Assembly: GCA_910589015.1 (NCBI GenBank)
Contig: CAJUSA010000004.1
Span: 62,001-126,000, forward strand
Source of the DNA: an uncultured Christensenellaceae bacterium
GTDB taxonomy: Bacteria; Bacillota; Clostridia; Christensenellales; Borkfalkiaceae
Direction of reading: 5' to 3'
Length of the DNA stretch: 64,000 nucleotides
Of the stretch, positions 1 through 8,543 are shown in pieces; the stretch's first letter is position 1; each line of letters opens with the position of its first letter. Below the pieces are notes generated by a model. That model ran no database searches. It worked only from the letters and a program-made list of their open reading frames with translations, and was not told the DNA's origin. The position numbers were made by a program, and so were the translations under genes.

Positions 1-66
1 TTGGAGTTCTCCGTCCTTTTGCGAGATAATAACATTTCATGAAAGTTATTTTCGTTTTGTACCTAT

Positions 67-94
67 ATTATACCATGGATTTTCGCGATGTCAA
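67..94 (-). promoter_or_regulatory. Leftward sigma-A-type promoter
   Basis: Read on the minus strand there is a perfect TTGACA (89-94), a 16-nt spacer and a perfect TATAAT (67-72). It would transcribe leftwards towards a gene beyond the window edge. It lies downstream of the ger operon, so that operon may be followed by an independent leftward unit. Confidence 0.6.
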
Positions 95-166
95 TACCTT
101 TTTCAAAAATTTTTTATGTTTTTTTCGTGAAAATCTTTCTAAAAACCGTAACCTTTTCCAAATTCG

Positions 167-1375
167 TTACTTTATTTTTTCGATTTTTGTTTTGATTTCG
201 GTTTCGATGGCGTTGGGAACAAGGTCTTTCCATTCTTCAAAGCGGCTCAGCGAACTGCGGTAGAGCTGCGTTTTTAACTGAAACAGATCGCAATCCGCCT
301 CTTTGCAAGCGGTAACTAAACTGTCGAGATAGCCGCGGATGACTGTTTCGGCGTTTTGCAGTAATTCTTCGCTCATGGTCACTTCCGCGATGTCGTTCAC
401 GGGCGCAGGCACGCCGCGGTTAAAAAGACGCAAAACCAGCTTGACCGATACTTCGGCTTTGGGATTGCTCTTCATGTTGAGCGAAACACCGCCGTCGTTT
501 TTAAGAATGCTCACCGCAACGGGTTTGCCTTGCTCTTGCGCCGTAAACGTCCCCGCAAACACCTTGCCCTTGATGAGGCTGAACGCGAACGTCTCTTCGC
601 GCGATAAAATGCCCGTCATCTTTCCCTTAGTAAAGAGGGCGGTCTGCTCGGCGTTGTAAACGACCGTCGGCTTTTCGTGCGCGCCGTTGCCTTCGCTCGA
701 TCCCGATCCGCCGCCCGATTCACCCGCGCTGCCGCCGCCCGGCGTGCTCGATTGCTGTTCCGCCGTGCGCAGATAGGGGGCGTATCCGCTTTCGGACGCG
801 CCGTAATAGCTGATCGCAAACTGTTTTAAGGTATTTGCCATGACCTTCCCCGAGCTTTGCGCCGATTGCGTGAGCAGTTTTTGGATCGCCTGCGTGGGGC
901 TGTCGTCCATGGCGCTTGTCGAAGTCAAAAGTTCTTTCGCCGTGCCTTCGCAAACGGCGATCTGCGCCGAATCGGGCATATATTCGTTGCGCAGAAAGAA
1001 ATCGAAACAAGCGATCGCGTTGTCTTTCGCCGCCTCTTCGCCTAAAATAACCAAATCGCAAAAGACGAGTTTGGGCACCCAGCCCGTTTCCGAGAAAATC
1101 TTCGAAATGCATTCGGATACCGTCGTGCCGTTCGCGTCGACCGTCACGGTCGAAGTCGCCGATCCGCCCGCGGTGTTGCCCTGCGGCACGGCGATCTGCG
1201 TGGAAAGGGTAAAGGTATCGCCTTCCTTATCTACACCCGCCGCAAGAATGACGGCGGTTTTCTGAATATCGACCAGCCCGAAATCGTTGGAAAAAAACGC
1301 GAACACGATGAACGCCGCCAGAATGATATAGAGCTTCATGGGCACGGTGCGTAAAAAATGTTTGAATTTACTCAC
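167..1375 (-). CDS. gerC: Ger(x)C family spore germination protein
   Basis: 402 aa. This is the C subunit of a GerA-type germinant receptor, which sits in the spore inner membrane and helps sense nutrients. Residues 13-28 form one hydrophobic segment, followed by the family-typical start of the mature domain (VDIQKTAVILAAGVDK). A long low-complexity Gly/Ser linker occurs around residues 205-235. Most characterised GerC proteins are lipoproteins with a lipobox Cys followed by Trp-Asp; no Cys is seen at that place here, so this copy looks anchored by an uncleaved helix. The start overlaps the end of gerB by 8 nt, so it is the last gene of a leftward gerA-gerB-gerC operon. Forespore expression is expected from family knowledge. 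Confidence 0.88.
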   Translation of the reverse strand: MSKFKHFLRTVPMKLYIILAAFIVFAFFSNDFGLVDIQKTAVILAAGVDKEGDTFTLSTQIAVPQGNTAGGSATSTVTVDANGTTVSECISKIFSETGWVPKLVFCDLVILGEEAAKDNAIACFDFFLRNEYMPDSAQIAVCEGTAKELLTSTSAMDDSPTQAIQKLLTQSAQSSGKVMANTLKQFAISYYGASESGYAPYLRTAEQQSSTPGGGSAGESGGGSGSSEGNGAHEKPTVVYNAEQTALFTKGKMTGILSREETFAFSLIKGKVFAGTFTAQEQGKPVAVSILKNDGGVSLNMKSNPKAEVSVKLVLRLFNRGVPAPVNDIAEVTMSEELLQNAETVIRGYLDSLVTACKEADCDLFQLKTQLYRSSLSRFEEWKDLVPNAIETEIKTKIEKIK

Positions 1376-2435
1376 GGCTTTTTCTCCTTGTCAGCAAAAA
1401 GAGGGGCGGCAGAACGAGCGTAAAGAGGGGGAAGATCCAAAAGGCGTATTCCGAAATAAATTTCTGCATGGACTGGTATTGAAAATTGAGCAGAAAGGCG
1501 AGCACGAGGAACATAACGTTGAACGCCGTCGAGAGAACAGGCGTGAGCTTTTTCTTATGACCGAACGCGTCGCCGAGGGTGTCGACGGCGGCTTGCACGG
1601 GCATAACCGAATAAAACGCCATAACAAGCCCCAAAGCGTAGATAAAGAGATAATCGATTCTGCCCAAAACGCTGATTCCCGAAAAATAACGCGATATTTT
1701 GGAAAAAGCAAATAACCGCGAAACGGCAAGCTCGCCGTAAACGGCGTAGAACACGGCAAGGAATAAGATGACCGCCGCCGCGCCCGCAAGGTAACACAAA
1801 AGCCCCTTCCATGCGATGCCTTTTTTATATTCCACTTTGCCGACAAGACTGAGGACGAGCACACTGTCGAAGAACCAGCTCATCGTAAACGCCGTGCCGC
1901 CGAAAAAGCCTGCCGCGCCTGCCGCGCCCGCGGGTTGCAGCGCTTTGAAATCGGTGCCGCCCAGCGCGAACACGATGATGCCGATAAAACTGACGATGGC
2001 GACGGGGCCGAGAATATCCCACACCCTGCCCAGGCAAAAGAGCGGTTTGGAACAAAGATATGCCCCGAAGAGGAAGAAGGGCGAAAACACCACGAGCGAA
2101 GGCAGCGTATCGTAAAATACGCTTTGCACCATGAGTTTCTGTTCGTTGAGCGGCAAGATCGCGGCATAGAGCAGAAAGAGCGATAAAATCACGACGATGA
2201 TGGTCGCGGCGATTCTGCCCACGCTCTCTTCGAGCAGGGCAAAGAGCGATTTTTCGCGCTTGCATAAGAGCAGGACGAGGAAGATCACCGCCGCCTGCAA
2301 CAAGAGATTGGCAAGCGCGGGGAAGATGAGATCGTTTTTCGCGCGGAACACGAGGTCGGAGGGCAGCAGTACAAGCTTCCCCACGGGCGCCACGCACGCC
2401 AGAAAGAAAAAGAGTTGCCGTTGTTTGATTTTCAT
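1368..2435 (-). CDS. gerB: GerB family germination permease-like protein
   Basis: 355 aa. This is the polytopic B subunit of the germinant receptor, from the amino acid-polyamine-organocation superfamily. It begins with MKIKQRQLFFFLACVAPVGKLVLLPSDL, the usual first helix of the GerB/YndE family, and hydrophobic segments recur throughout (about ten helices). The length matches the usual ~360 aa. Its ATG overlaps the gerA stop in an ATGA arrangement and its 3' end overlaps gerC by 8 nt, which indicates tight translational coupling. It probably forms the germinant-binding subunit together with the gerA and gerC products. Confidence 0.88.
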   Translation of the reverse strand: MKIKQRQLFFFLACVAPVGKLVLLPSDLVFRAKNDLIFPALANLLLQAAVIFLVLLLCKREKSLFALLEESVGRIAATIIVVILSLFLLYAAILPLNEQKLMVQSVFYDTLPSLVVFSPFFLFGAYLCSKPLFCLGRVWDILGPVAIVSFIGIIVFALGGTDFKALQPAGAAGAAGFFGGTAFTMSWFFDSVLVLSLVGKVEYKKGIAWKGLLCYLAGAAAVILFLAVFYAVYGELAVSRLFAFSKISRYFSGISVLGRIDYLFIYALGLVMAFYSVMPVQAAVDTLGDAFGHKKKLTPVLSTAFNVMFLVLAFLLNFQYQSMQKFISEYAFWIFPLFTLVLPPLFLLTRRKSRE

Positions 2436-3865
2436 TGCTGCCTCCTGCGGTTTTTCGAGCCGATCGAACGGGGACGGTCGGGCATCGATGCGAGATTGTA
2501 TTTAACGAAACTGTCGCGCAGATCGCGCCCGACAAGGGGGGCAACGGGTTGCAATAGCGGTCTGCCGAAGCTCTCGGTCGCGCAAAGATATAAAAGGACG
2601 AACGCCGTAAGCAGAATAATGCCGTACGTTCCCACGCTGCCCGCCACGAGCAGCATAGCAAGACGCAGCACCGAGGTTTCCTCGATGAGGTTGGGCACGG
2701 TGTAAAGCCCGATTCCGCTGAACGCGATAATGATGATCGCGGGGGTGGAAACAAACCCCGCGCTTACCGCCGTTTCGCCGAGTACGAGCGCGCCGACCAC
2801 CGAAAGCGCCATGCCTACATACTTGGGCATGCGTATGCTCGCCTCGTTCAATACTTCTAAAACGAGCAGTACGAGCAGCATTTCAAGCGAAGGGGTAAGC
2901 GGAATATTGCGAATGCTTCCCGAAATCGTGAGTAGCAGTTTAATGGGGAATAATTGCAGTTTGAAGAGCTGCGCGGCAATGTAAAACGAGGGCAGATAGA
3001 TGGCGACGAACAGGGCGAACAGGCGTAAAAGACGGGTGAACGTGGCGCGGTAGGACGGCACGTAATAATCTTCGCTCGCCTGAAAATCTTCGATGATGAG
3101 GTAGGGCACGGTGAGCGCGATGGGCGAACCGTCTACGAGCAACCCCACGCGCCCTTCGGCGATCTTCGCGCAAAAAATGTCGGGCTTTTCGGTCGAACCG
3201 ACCTGTTTCGTGAGCGAATAACGCCGTTCGGCAAGATAGCCCGTAAGGTACGAGGAATCGGGAACATAGTCGATGTCGATCATGCCGAGTTTTTCGCGCA
3301 CCGATTGCACGACTTCTTCCACCGACGTGCCTTCGAGGTAACAGAGTGCGACCGTCGTTTTCGAGATGCGCCCGACCTCGAGCATTTCGATGTGCAGTTT
3401 TTCGGTTTTGAAGCGCCGCCGCACGAGCGACGTGTTGATTTTCACGTCCTCGATAAATCCTTCGCGCGGGCCTTTAATGGTGACGTCGGTCGGCGGTTCC
3501 GCCACGGCGCGCGGGAATACTTTTTTCGTCCCGACGATGACCGCCTCGTCCGCGCCTTCCCAGATGAGCGCGGGGTTGCCGATCAGAATTTCCGTAACGA
3601 TGTCGGAAAAATCTTTTTTCTTTTTCATCTCGGGCGAGGGCACGGCGAGCGCAACGGCTGCGCACGTCGTTTCGCCCGTATAAGCGCGCAGGGGCTGAAT
3701 GACCTGTTCGGAAAGCAGATCCTTGTCCGTAATGGGGTCGGCATAAATGCAGCAGAACGCCACGCCGTCCGCGGAAACAAAGTCGAAGGTGAGGATATCT
3801 TCGGCAGGCAGCAGTTTTTTGAGTTCTTCTTTATCGGTTGCAAGCGTTCCCGTCAGCGATTTCAT
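2432..3865 (-). CDS. gerA: GerA family spore germination protein
   Basis: 477 aa from the chosen start. This is the A subunit of the receptor, with an N-terminal soluble domain (residues 1 to ~240) and a C-terminal membrane domain of about five helices. Family landmarks are the PL..Y segment near residue 60, IKGPREGFIEDVKINTSLVRRR (~135-155), GLLVDGSPIALTVPYLIIEDFQ (~245-265) and the tail with RPLLQPVAPL. A longer reading frame starts at a TTG at 3952, but its extra 29 residues are basic and unlike the family, and neither start has a Shine-Dalgarno sequence. I prefer the ATG at 3865 because it sits directly behind a sigma-G-like promoter. First gene of the ger operon, divergent from the cysteine desulfurase. 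Confidence 0.85.
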   Translation of the reverse strand: MKSLTGTLATDKEELKKLLPAEDILTFDFVSADGVAFCCIYADPITDKDLLSEQVIQPLRAYTGETTCAAVALAVPSPEMKKKKDFSDIVTEILIGNPALIWEGADEAVIVGTKKVFPRAVAEPPTDVTIKGPREGFIEDVKINTSLVRRRFKTEKLHIEMLEVGRISKTTVALCYLEGTSVEEVVQSVREKLGMIDIDYVPDSSYLTGYLAERRYSLTKQVGSTEKPDIFCAKIAEGRVGLLVDGSPIALTVPYLIIEDFQASEDYYVPSYRATFTRLLRLFALFVAIYLPSFYIAAQLFKLQLFPIKLLLTISGSIRNIPLTPSLEMLLVLLVLEVLNEASIRMPKYVGMALSVVGALVLGETAVSAGFVSTPAIIIIAFSGIGLYTVPNLIEETSVLRLAMLLVAGSVGTYGIILLTAFVLLYLCATESFGRPLLQPVAPLVGRDLRDSFVKYNLASMPDRPRSIGSKNRRRQQ

Positions 3866-3870
3866 ACAGC

Positions 3871-3899
3871 AAGTATGCGAAACCCCGCCGTTTTTATGC
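3871..3899 (-). promoter_or_regulatory. Candidate forespore (sigma-G-like) promoter of the ger operon
   Basis: On the minus strand GCATA (3895-3899) and CATACTT (3871-3877) are separated by 17 nt. This closely fits the forespore consensus GHATR-N17/18-CATWHTA with one mismatch. The -10 ends only 5 nt before the gerA ATG, implying a very short or absent leader. Germinant-receptor operons are known sigma-G targets. The call rests on motif matching only. Confidence 0.4.
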
Positions 3900-3937
3900 C
3901 GCCGAAAAGACAATCGTGTTTTTTGTTTCGGTTTTTC

Positions 3938-3966
3938 TTTACTTTCGGGCAAAAGCGTGTTATGCT
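3938..3966 (+). promoter_or_regulatory. Candidate promoter of the cysteine desulfurase gene
   Basis: TTTACT (3938-3943), a 17-nt spacer and TATGCT (3961-3966) lie directly upstream of the ATG at 3973. Only 6 nt separate the -10 from the start codon and no Shine-Dalgarno is visible, so the transcript may be leaderless. The match to consensus is moderate. Confidence 0.3.
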
Positions 3967-3972
3967 TATAGC

Positions 3973-5070
3973 ATGATTTATCTCGATTATGCAGCGACGA
4001 CGCCCCTTTCGCAAGAGGTGTTCGAAGCCATGCTGCCCTACCTCAGAGAGGATTTCGGCAACGCCGATTCTCTACATGCCTACGGCAGAAAAGCCGCTTA
4101 CGCCGTCGAAAACGCGCGCGAGCGCGTGGCAAACGTGCTCGGCGTAGCGCCTTCCGAGGTATACTTTACTTCGGGCGGCACGGAGGCGGATAACTGGGCG
4201 GTGCGCGGTATGGGCGAAGGCGGGGTATGCGTTTCGTCCGTCGAACACCGCGCCGTGCTCGAAACGGCGAATGCTTTCCGCAAAACCGCCGTCTGCCCCG
4301 TCACGCAAGAGGGGACCGTTGCGTCCGAACGGTTCGCCGCCGCGCTCACGCCCGAAACGGGACTTGCATGCGTTATGGCGGTCAACAACGAAACCGGGTG
4401 TGTTCAGCCCCTTAAAGAGCTGTCCGCGCTGTGCAAAGCGCGCGGCGTTTTGCTGTTTTCCGACTGCGTGCAGGCGGCGGGCGAATGCGACCTCAAAGAA
4501 ATTTTAACGTATTGCGATGCAATCGCGCTTTCCGCGCATAAGATATACGGACCGAAGGGCGTCGGCGCGCTCGTCGTCAAAAAGGGCGTGAGGTTGCGCC
4601 CCCTGCTTACCGGGGGGGAACAGGAACGCAAGTTGCGCGGCGGCACCCTGAACGTAGCGGGCATCGTCGGATTTGCGCGCGCGCTCGAAATCGCGCAGCG
4701 CGATCGGGAAACCTTTTCCGCGCGCGTGCGCGTTCTGCGCGATACGTTTGAAAAAGCAATCTGCTCAGCGCTCGGCGGCGGCGTGAAAATCGACGGTACG
4801 AATCGCATCGGCGGAATTTCGCACATGACGTTTGCATGCGGCGGCGCGTCGTTTTTATCCGCGCTCGATCTTGCGGGCGTGGCGGCGGCTGCGGGCGCGG
4901 CGTGTTCGGCGCACAGCCAAACGCCTTCGCACGTTCTGCTTGCCATGGGCGCCGATCGGGAAAAGGCGCTGCGCGGCGTGCGGTTTTCTTTCGGTCGCGC
5001 TACGAGCGGGGCGGAAGCGGACGAGGCGGCGCGCACCGTCGTCGCCTGCGCGCAAAGCCGCCGTGGCTAA
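3973..5070 (+). CDS. Cysteine desulfurase (NifS/IscS family)
   Basis: 365 aa, a pyridoxal-phosphate enzyme that takes sulfur from L-cysteine for Fe-S clusters, tRNA thiolation or cofactors. The start MIYLDYAATTPLS is diagnostic. The PLP lysine is K190 in SAHKIYGPKG, the cofactor-binding His lies in VSSVEHRAVLE, and the sulfur-accepting Cys is C311 in GAACSAHS. The reading frame is open 45 codons further upstream, but homology begins at this ATG. It is divergent from the ger operon and stands alone, with no iscU or mnmA next to it, so the sulfur acceptor cannot be named. Cytoplasmic. Confidence 0.9.
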   Translation: MIYLDYAATTPLSQEVFEAMLPYLREDFGNADSLHAYGRKAAYAVENARERVANVLGVAPSEVYFTSGGTEADNWAVRGMGEGGVCVSSVEHRAVLETANAFRKTAVCPVTQEGTVASERFAAALTPETGLACVMAVNNETGCVQPLKELSALCKARGVLLFSDCVQAAGECDLKEILTYCDAIALSAHKIYGPKGVGALVVKKGVRLRPLLTGGEQERKLRGGTLNVAGIVGFARALEIAQRDRETFSARVRVLRDTFEKAICSALGGGVKIDGTNRIGGISHMTFACGGASFLSALDLAGVAAAAGAACSAHSQTPSHVLLAMGADREKALRGVRFSFGRATSGAEADEAARTVVACAQSRRG

Positions 5071-5226
5071 AAGGGCGTTATTCGACTTTTTCGGCGTTCA
5101 TTATATGTAAATTTACAAAAAAATTGTTCCGTTCAAAGCGAATTTTTCTTCTAAACGCTTTTGCACACGCATAAGTTATGGTATCTTGGCAGGAAAAGCC
5201 TGCAATACTTGTGAGAGGTGCAAAGA

Positions 5227-5967
5227 ATGAACGAAGAACTCAACTATGCCGAAATGCTCGAAATCCCCGTCGAGACGGTAACGGTCAAACGCAAGGAAAA
5301 AAGACGCCGCAAAGACCGCGGCGACGAAACGAACGATCTGACCGATCAGCTTGTCGAACAGGTGAACAGCCGTATGGAAGAGGACGACCCCGCCTACGCC
5401 GAGAGCACGCCCATCGAGCGCACCGCGCCCGAAAAGAAAAAGCGTCCGCGCCTTCTGCGTGCGTTGCTTTGGGGCGAATTTGCCGCCGTGTGCGCGCTTT
5501 GCGCGGTCATCTTCCTCACGAATATCTTTATGACCGACAGCGCCATCAACACCTTTGTGCGCGGATTGTTCCACGGTACGGCGCAGGCTGCCGATACGCG
5601 CGTTTATTCCGATTTCAAACTGTCGCCCATCGTCAACGCTTACGACGACGTTGAAGTCGCGGTATCCGATACGGGCGTGCTTTCCTTCCAGAGCAAGTGC
5701 TCGGTGTATTCGCCCTGCGAGGGGAAAATTTCCGCCGTGCACGGCAGCGACGCCGAAGGGTACAGCATCGAAATCAAGCACAGCGATACCTTTTCCACCA
5801 TTATGAGCGGGCTCGACAGCGTGTATGCCGCCGAGGGCGAAAGCGTGTTCGCCAACCTGCCCGTGGCGTATTCGAAGGGGGAAAAGACGGTGCGCGTCAT
5901 GTTCTATTCGGGCGATAAACTGCTTTCGTGCGTTTCCTACGGCGACAATGGACTCAGCTGGAGTTAA
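5227..5967 (+). CDS. SpoIVFA-like membrane protein with degenerate M23 (LytM) domain
   Basis: 246 aa. Residues 1-75 are charged and cytoplasmic, about 76-98 form one transmembrane helix, and the rest is an extracytoplasmic M23/LytM-like beta domain (SVYSPCEGKISAVHG...YSIEIKHSDTFSTIMSGLDSVYAAEGESV). The His and Asp zinc ligands of active M23 peptidases are not evident, so it is probably a non-catalytic partner. It is followed with a 20-nt overlap by an M50 protease, exactly the spoIVFA-spoIVFB arrangement of Bacillus. In that system SpoIVFA holds the pro-sigma-K processing protease inactive until the forespore signals. The ATG at 5227 follows GAGAGGTG by 7 nt; a GTG three codons upstream lies inside that site and is rejected. 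Confidence 0.72.
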   Translation: MNEELNYAEMLEIPVETVTVKRKEKRRRKDRGDETNDLTDQLVEQVNSRMEEDDPAYAESTPIERTAPEKKKRPRLLRALLWGEFAAVCALCAVIFLTNIFMTDSAINTFVRGLFHGTAQAADTRVYSDFKLSPIVNAYDDVEVAVSDTGVLSFQSKCSVYSPCEGKISAVHGSDAEGYSIEIKHSDTFSTIMSGLDSVYAAEGESVFANLPVAYSKGEKTVRVMFYSGDKLLSCVSYGDNGLSWS

Positions 5968-6802
5968 ATTCCGCCTGCGTATTCACCCCCTGTTTCTGTT
6001 CGTCGGCGCGGTTACAGCGCTGACGGGGGCGGGGGGATTTTTCATCTTCGTTATGGCGACGCTCGCCGCGCTCGAACATGAACTTGCGCACGCCTTCGCC
6101 GCGCGCCGCTGCGGCTATGTGCTCGATAAGATCGTGCTCATGCCCTACGGGGCGATGATCAATGGCGACCTTTCGGACATGGCTATGCGCGAACGGCTGT
6201 GGGTGCTCGCGGCTGGCCCGCTCTGCAACGGACTGACGGCGCTCGCGTTTGCCGCGCTCTGGTGGCTCTTCCCCGAAACGTACCCCTATACCGATACGGC
6301 GTTCGGCGTATCGCTGTCGCTCTGCCTTGTCAATCTGCTGCCTGCTTACCCGCTCGACGGCGGGCGCGCGCTGCGTCTGCTTATCGGTATGCGTTCGCAA
6401 AAGGCGGCGCGCATCGCGGGCACGGCGTGCAACTTTGCCACCGTGGCGGCGGTCGCGGGATATTTTATCTTTTCGTGCATCAAACGAACGCCCGCCTTTT
6501 CGGCGCTTGCCTTTTCGATCCTGCTGTTTACGGGTGCGTTCGGCGGCGGGGGCAGTTACAAGAGCGTGGCGTTTTCGCGCGAGAAGTCATTTTCGCGCGG
6601 GATCGAAGAAAAGCGCGTCGTGATCTCGTGCGACTGCGCGCTCAAAAAGGGACTGCGGTATCTGCGCCGCGAACGCTATCTCGTGTTCGTGCTCTATGAG
6701 GGCGAAGAATTTTTCGGGGAAATGACCGAAGGGGAATATCTCAGCGCGCTCTCGGCGGGGGACTATTCGAAAACCTTCCGCGAATGCACGAAGACGTTCT
6801 GA
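5948..6802 (+). CDS. spoIVFB: M50 site-2 protease, SpoIVFB-like
   Basis: 284 aa intramembrane zinc metalloprotease. The HExxH motif is H44-E45-L-A-H48, and the second metal-ligand motif is around D137 (NLLPAYPLDGGRALR). Helices surround both, and a soluble C-terminal tail begins near residue 215. The order after a SpoIVFA-like gene supports a role in mother-cell processing of pro-sigma-K during sporulation, as in Bacillus. The ATG at 5948 lies inside the end of the previous gene, suggesting coupling. The frame is open further upstream but only as a shadow of that gene. A general S2P role in envelope stress remains possible. Confidence 0.82.
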   Translation: MDSAGVKFRLRIHPLFLFVGAVTALTGAGGFFIFVMATLAALEHELAHAFAARRCGYVLDKIVLMPYGAMINGDLSDMAMRERLWVLAAGPLCNGLTALAFAALWWLFPETYPYTDTAFGVSLSLCLVNLLPAYPLDGGRALRLLIGMRSQKAARIAGTACNFATVAAVAGYFIFSCIKRTPAFSALAFSILLFTGAFGGGGSYKSVAFSREKSFSRGIEEKRVVISCDCALKKGLRYLRRERYLVFVLYEGEEFFGEMTEGEYLSALSAGDYSKTFRECTKTF

Positions 6803-6847
6803 ACGCGGTAAATTTTGTTAAACGATGTGTAATATGTTGAAAAAGTA

Positions 6848-6876
6848 TTGAAATTTGGGTTCGGTTGTGTTAAAAT
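6848..6876 (+). promoter_or_regulatory. Sigma-A-type promoter of the RNase G gene
   Basis: TTGAAA (6848-6853), a 17-nt spacer and TAAAAT (6871-6876) give a leader of roughly 43 nt before the ATG at 6926. Confidence 0.55.
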
Positions 6877-6925
6877 AAACAAGTTGCTTACATGTCGGAA
6901 AAACTTTTATGAAAGAATATAGATT

Positions 6926-8416
6926 ATGACAAAAGACTGGTATTTCGATCGGTTCTGCGGCGCGCAGATCGCCGTCTGCACGCAGGACGGCAAAATCGCG
7001 GAAGTCGAGCTCGAACGCGAGGGCGGCGGCGACGTCACGGGGAACATCTACAAAGGGCGGGTTGCCAACGTCGTGGCGGGCATTCAGGCGGCGTTTATCG
7101 CCTGCGGTATGAAAAAAAACTGCTATCTGCCCCTCAACGAGCGCAACGCCCGTTTTAATTCGTACGACGGCGCGGCGGACGGCGCGGCGCGCACCCTCAG
7201 CGAGGGCGAGGAATTGCTCGTGCAGATCGTCAAACCCGCGTACGGCACCAAGGGCGCCAAGGTTACAGCCGATCTGGCGTTCGTCGGGCGGCTGCTTATC
7301 TATCTGCCGCAGACGGCGTTCCTCGGGATATCGCGCAAGATCACCGATGCGGACAAGCGTGAAAAGCTGCTCAACGAGGCGGATAAACTGCGCGCGGCGG
7401 GCGAAGGGTTCATCGTGCGCACGGCGGCGGAAGGCGCCGCGAAAAAAAATCTCAAAGCCGAGGCGGAATATCTGCGCAAAGTTTACCGCAACGCGCTCGA
7501 CTGTGCCGCCTCGGCGCCCGTCGGTACGCTTGTGTATCGGGAATACGAACTGCCCATGAAGGTCATGCGCGATTCGCTCGGGGAAATCGGCAAGGTGTAC
7601 GTCGGCGAACAGTCGGTTTACGAACGCTTTCTGCGCCTTGCCAAAATGGGCAGCGAGCTGAGCGAAAAAAAGATCGTGCGCTATACGGGCAAGCGCGCCA
7701 TGCTCGAGCATTACGGTTTGGGGGAACAGATTAACGCCCTTGCCGTTCCGCGCGCCGTGCTCGCAAACGGGGGGGATATCGTCATCGACCGCACCGAGGC
7801 GATGACGGTGATCGACGTCAATACGGGTAAGTTTACGGGTGAGGACGATTTAGAGAGTACGGCGTTCGAAACCAATCTGCAAGCCGCGCGCGAGGTCGCC
7901 CGTCAGGTGCGCCTGCGCAACATCGGCGGAATCGTCGCCGTGGACTTTATCGATATGTTGCAAAGCGAACACCGCGCGGCGGTGCAGCAAGAGCTGGAAA
8001 GCGCTCTTTTCGACGACCGCGCCAAAACGCGCGTGTACGACATGGGCGAGCTGTGCGTCGCGCTGTTCACGCGCAAACGCACGAAAAACGATTTGCTATC
8101 GGTCATGCTCAAACCCTGCCCCCATTGCGCGGGCGAAGGGCACACGCCGTCCGATCTGTTCCTTGCCGTCAATCTGCGCGCAAGGATCATGGATTGTTTT
8201 GCCGACGGGTACGCATCGGCGGTCATCGATCTGAACGCCGCGCTCATGAAACGCCTGCTGGCAGGCAGATACTTTGCAGAGGATGCAAAGGGGGCATGGC
8301 TGGGTAAGCGCGTATATTTTATTCCGCATGAGGATTGGCGCGAAGAGCGGTATTCGCTGCGCGGCGACGACGGCGCGGTGCTCACCGTGCCCGATCATGC
8401 ACAGATATTGTATTGA
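6926..8416 (+). CDS. rng: Ribonuclease E/G family endoribonuclease
   Basis: 496 aa, RNase G size, without the long C-terminal scaffold of enterobacterial RNase E. An S1 domain covers about residues 33-125 (GNIYKGRVANVVAGIQAAFI). The catalytic magnesium aspartates are D297 in VIDVNTGKF and D340 in AVDFIDM. The zinc-link is C398-x-x-C401 in CPHCAGEG, used for dimerisation. The family processes rRNA 5' ends and decays mRNA in the cytoplasm. It lies between the SpoIVFB-like gene and rplU/rpmA, an order seen in many Clostridia. The Shine-Dalgarno is poor; a six-codon reading frame (6909-6929) ends in an ATGA overlap with this start and could couple translation. Confidence 0.92.
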   Translation: MTKDWYFDRFCGAQIAVCTQDGKIAEVELEREGGGDVTGNIYKGRVANVVAGIQAAFIACGMKKNCYLPLNERNARFNSYDGAADGAARTLSEGEELLVQIVKPAYGTKGAKVTADLAFVGRLLIYLPQTAFLGISRKITDADKREKLLNEADKLRAAGEGFIVRTAAEGAAKKNLKAEAEYLRKVYRNALDCAASAPVGTLVYREYELPMKVMRDSLGEIGKVYVGEQSVYERFLRLAKMGSELSEKKIVRYTGKRAMLEHYGLGEQINALAVPRAVLANGGDIVIDRTEAMTVIDVNTGKFTGEDDLESTAFETNLQAAREVARQVRLRNIGGIVAVDFIDMLQSEHRAAVQQELESALFDDRAKTRVYDMGELCVALFTRKRTKNDLLSVMLKPCPHCAGEGHTPSDLFLAVNLRARIMDCFADGYASAVIDLNAALMKRLLAGRYFAEDAKGAWLGKRVYFIPHEDWREERYSLRGDDGAVLTVPDHAQILY

Positions 8417-8543
8417 AAAATCCCCGCGTTTGCGGCGTATTTCGCAGAGATAAAAAGAGGATATAAAAAGCACGGAAAGATACAGTGCTATACTGTGATG
8501 ACGATAATACAGTAATTTAGAGGAAGAAAAAGGTACAAGAACA

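Noticed and set aside
840..1265. Plus-strand open frames of 60-140 codons opposite the ger genes
   Set aside because: They mirror the codon bias of the real minus-strand genes, lack ribosome binding sites and have no recognisable domains.
3952..3952. TTG start for gerA giving a 506-aa protein
   Set aside because: The extra 29 residues are basic and not like the family, no ribosome binding site precedes it, and it would overlap the promoter region of both divergent genes. The ATG at 3865 behind sigma-G-like elements fits better, though this is not certain.
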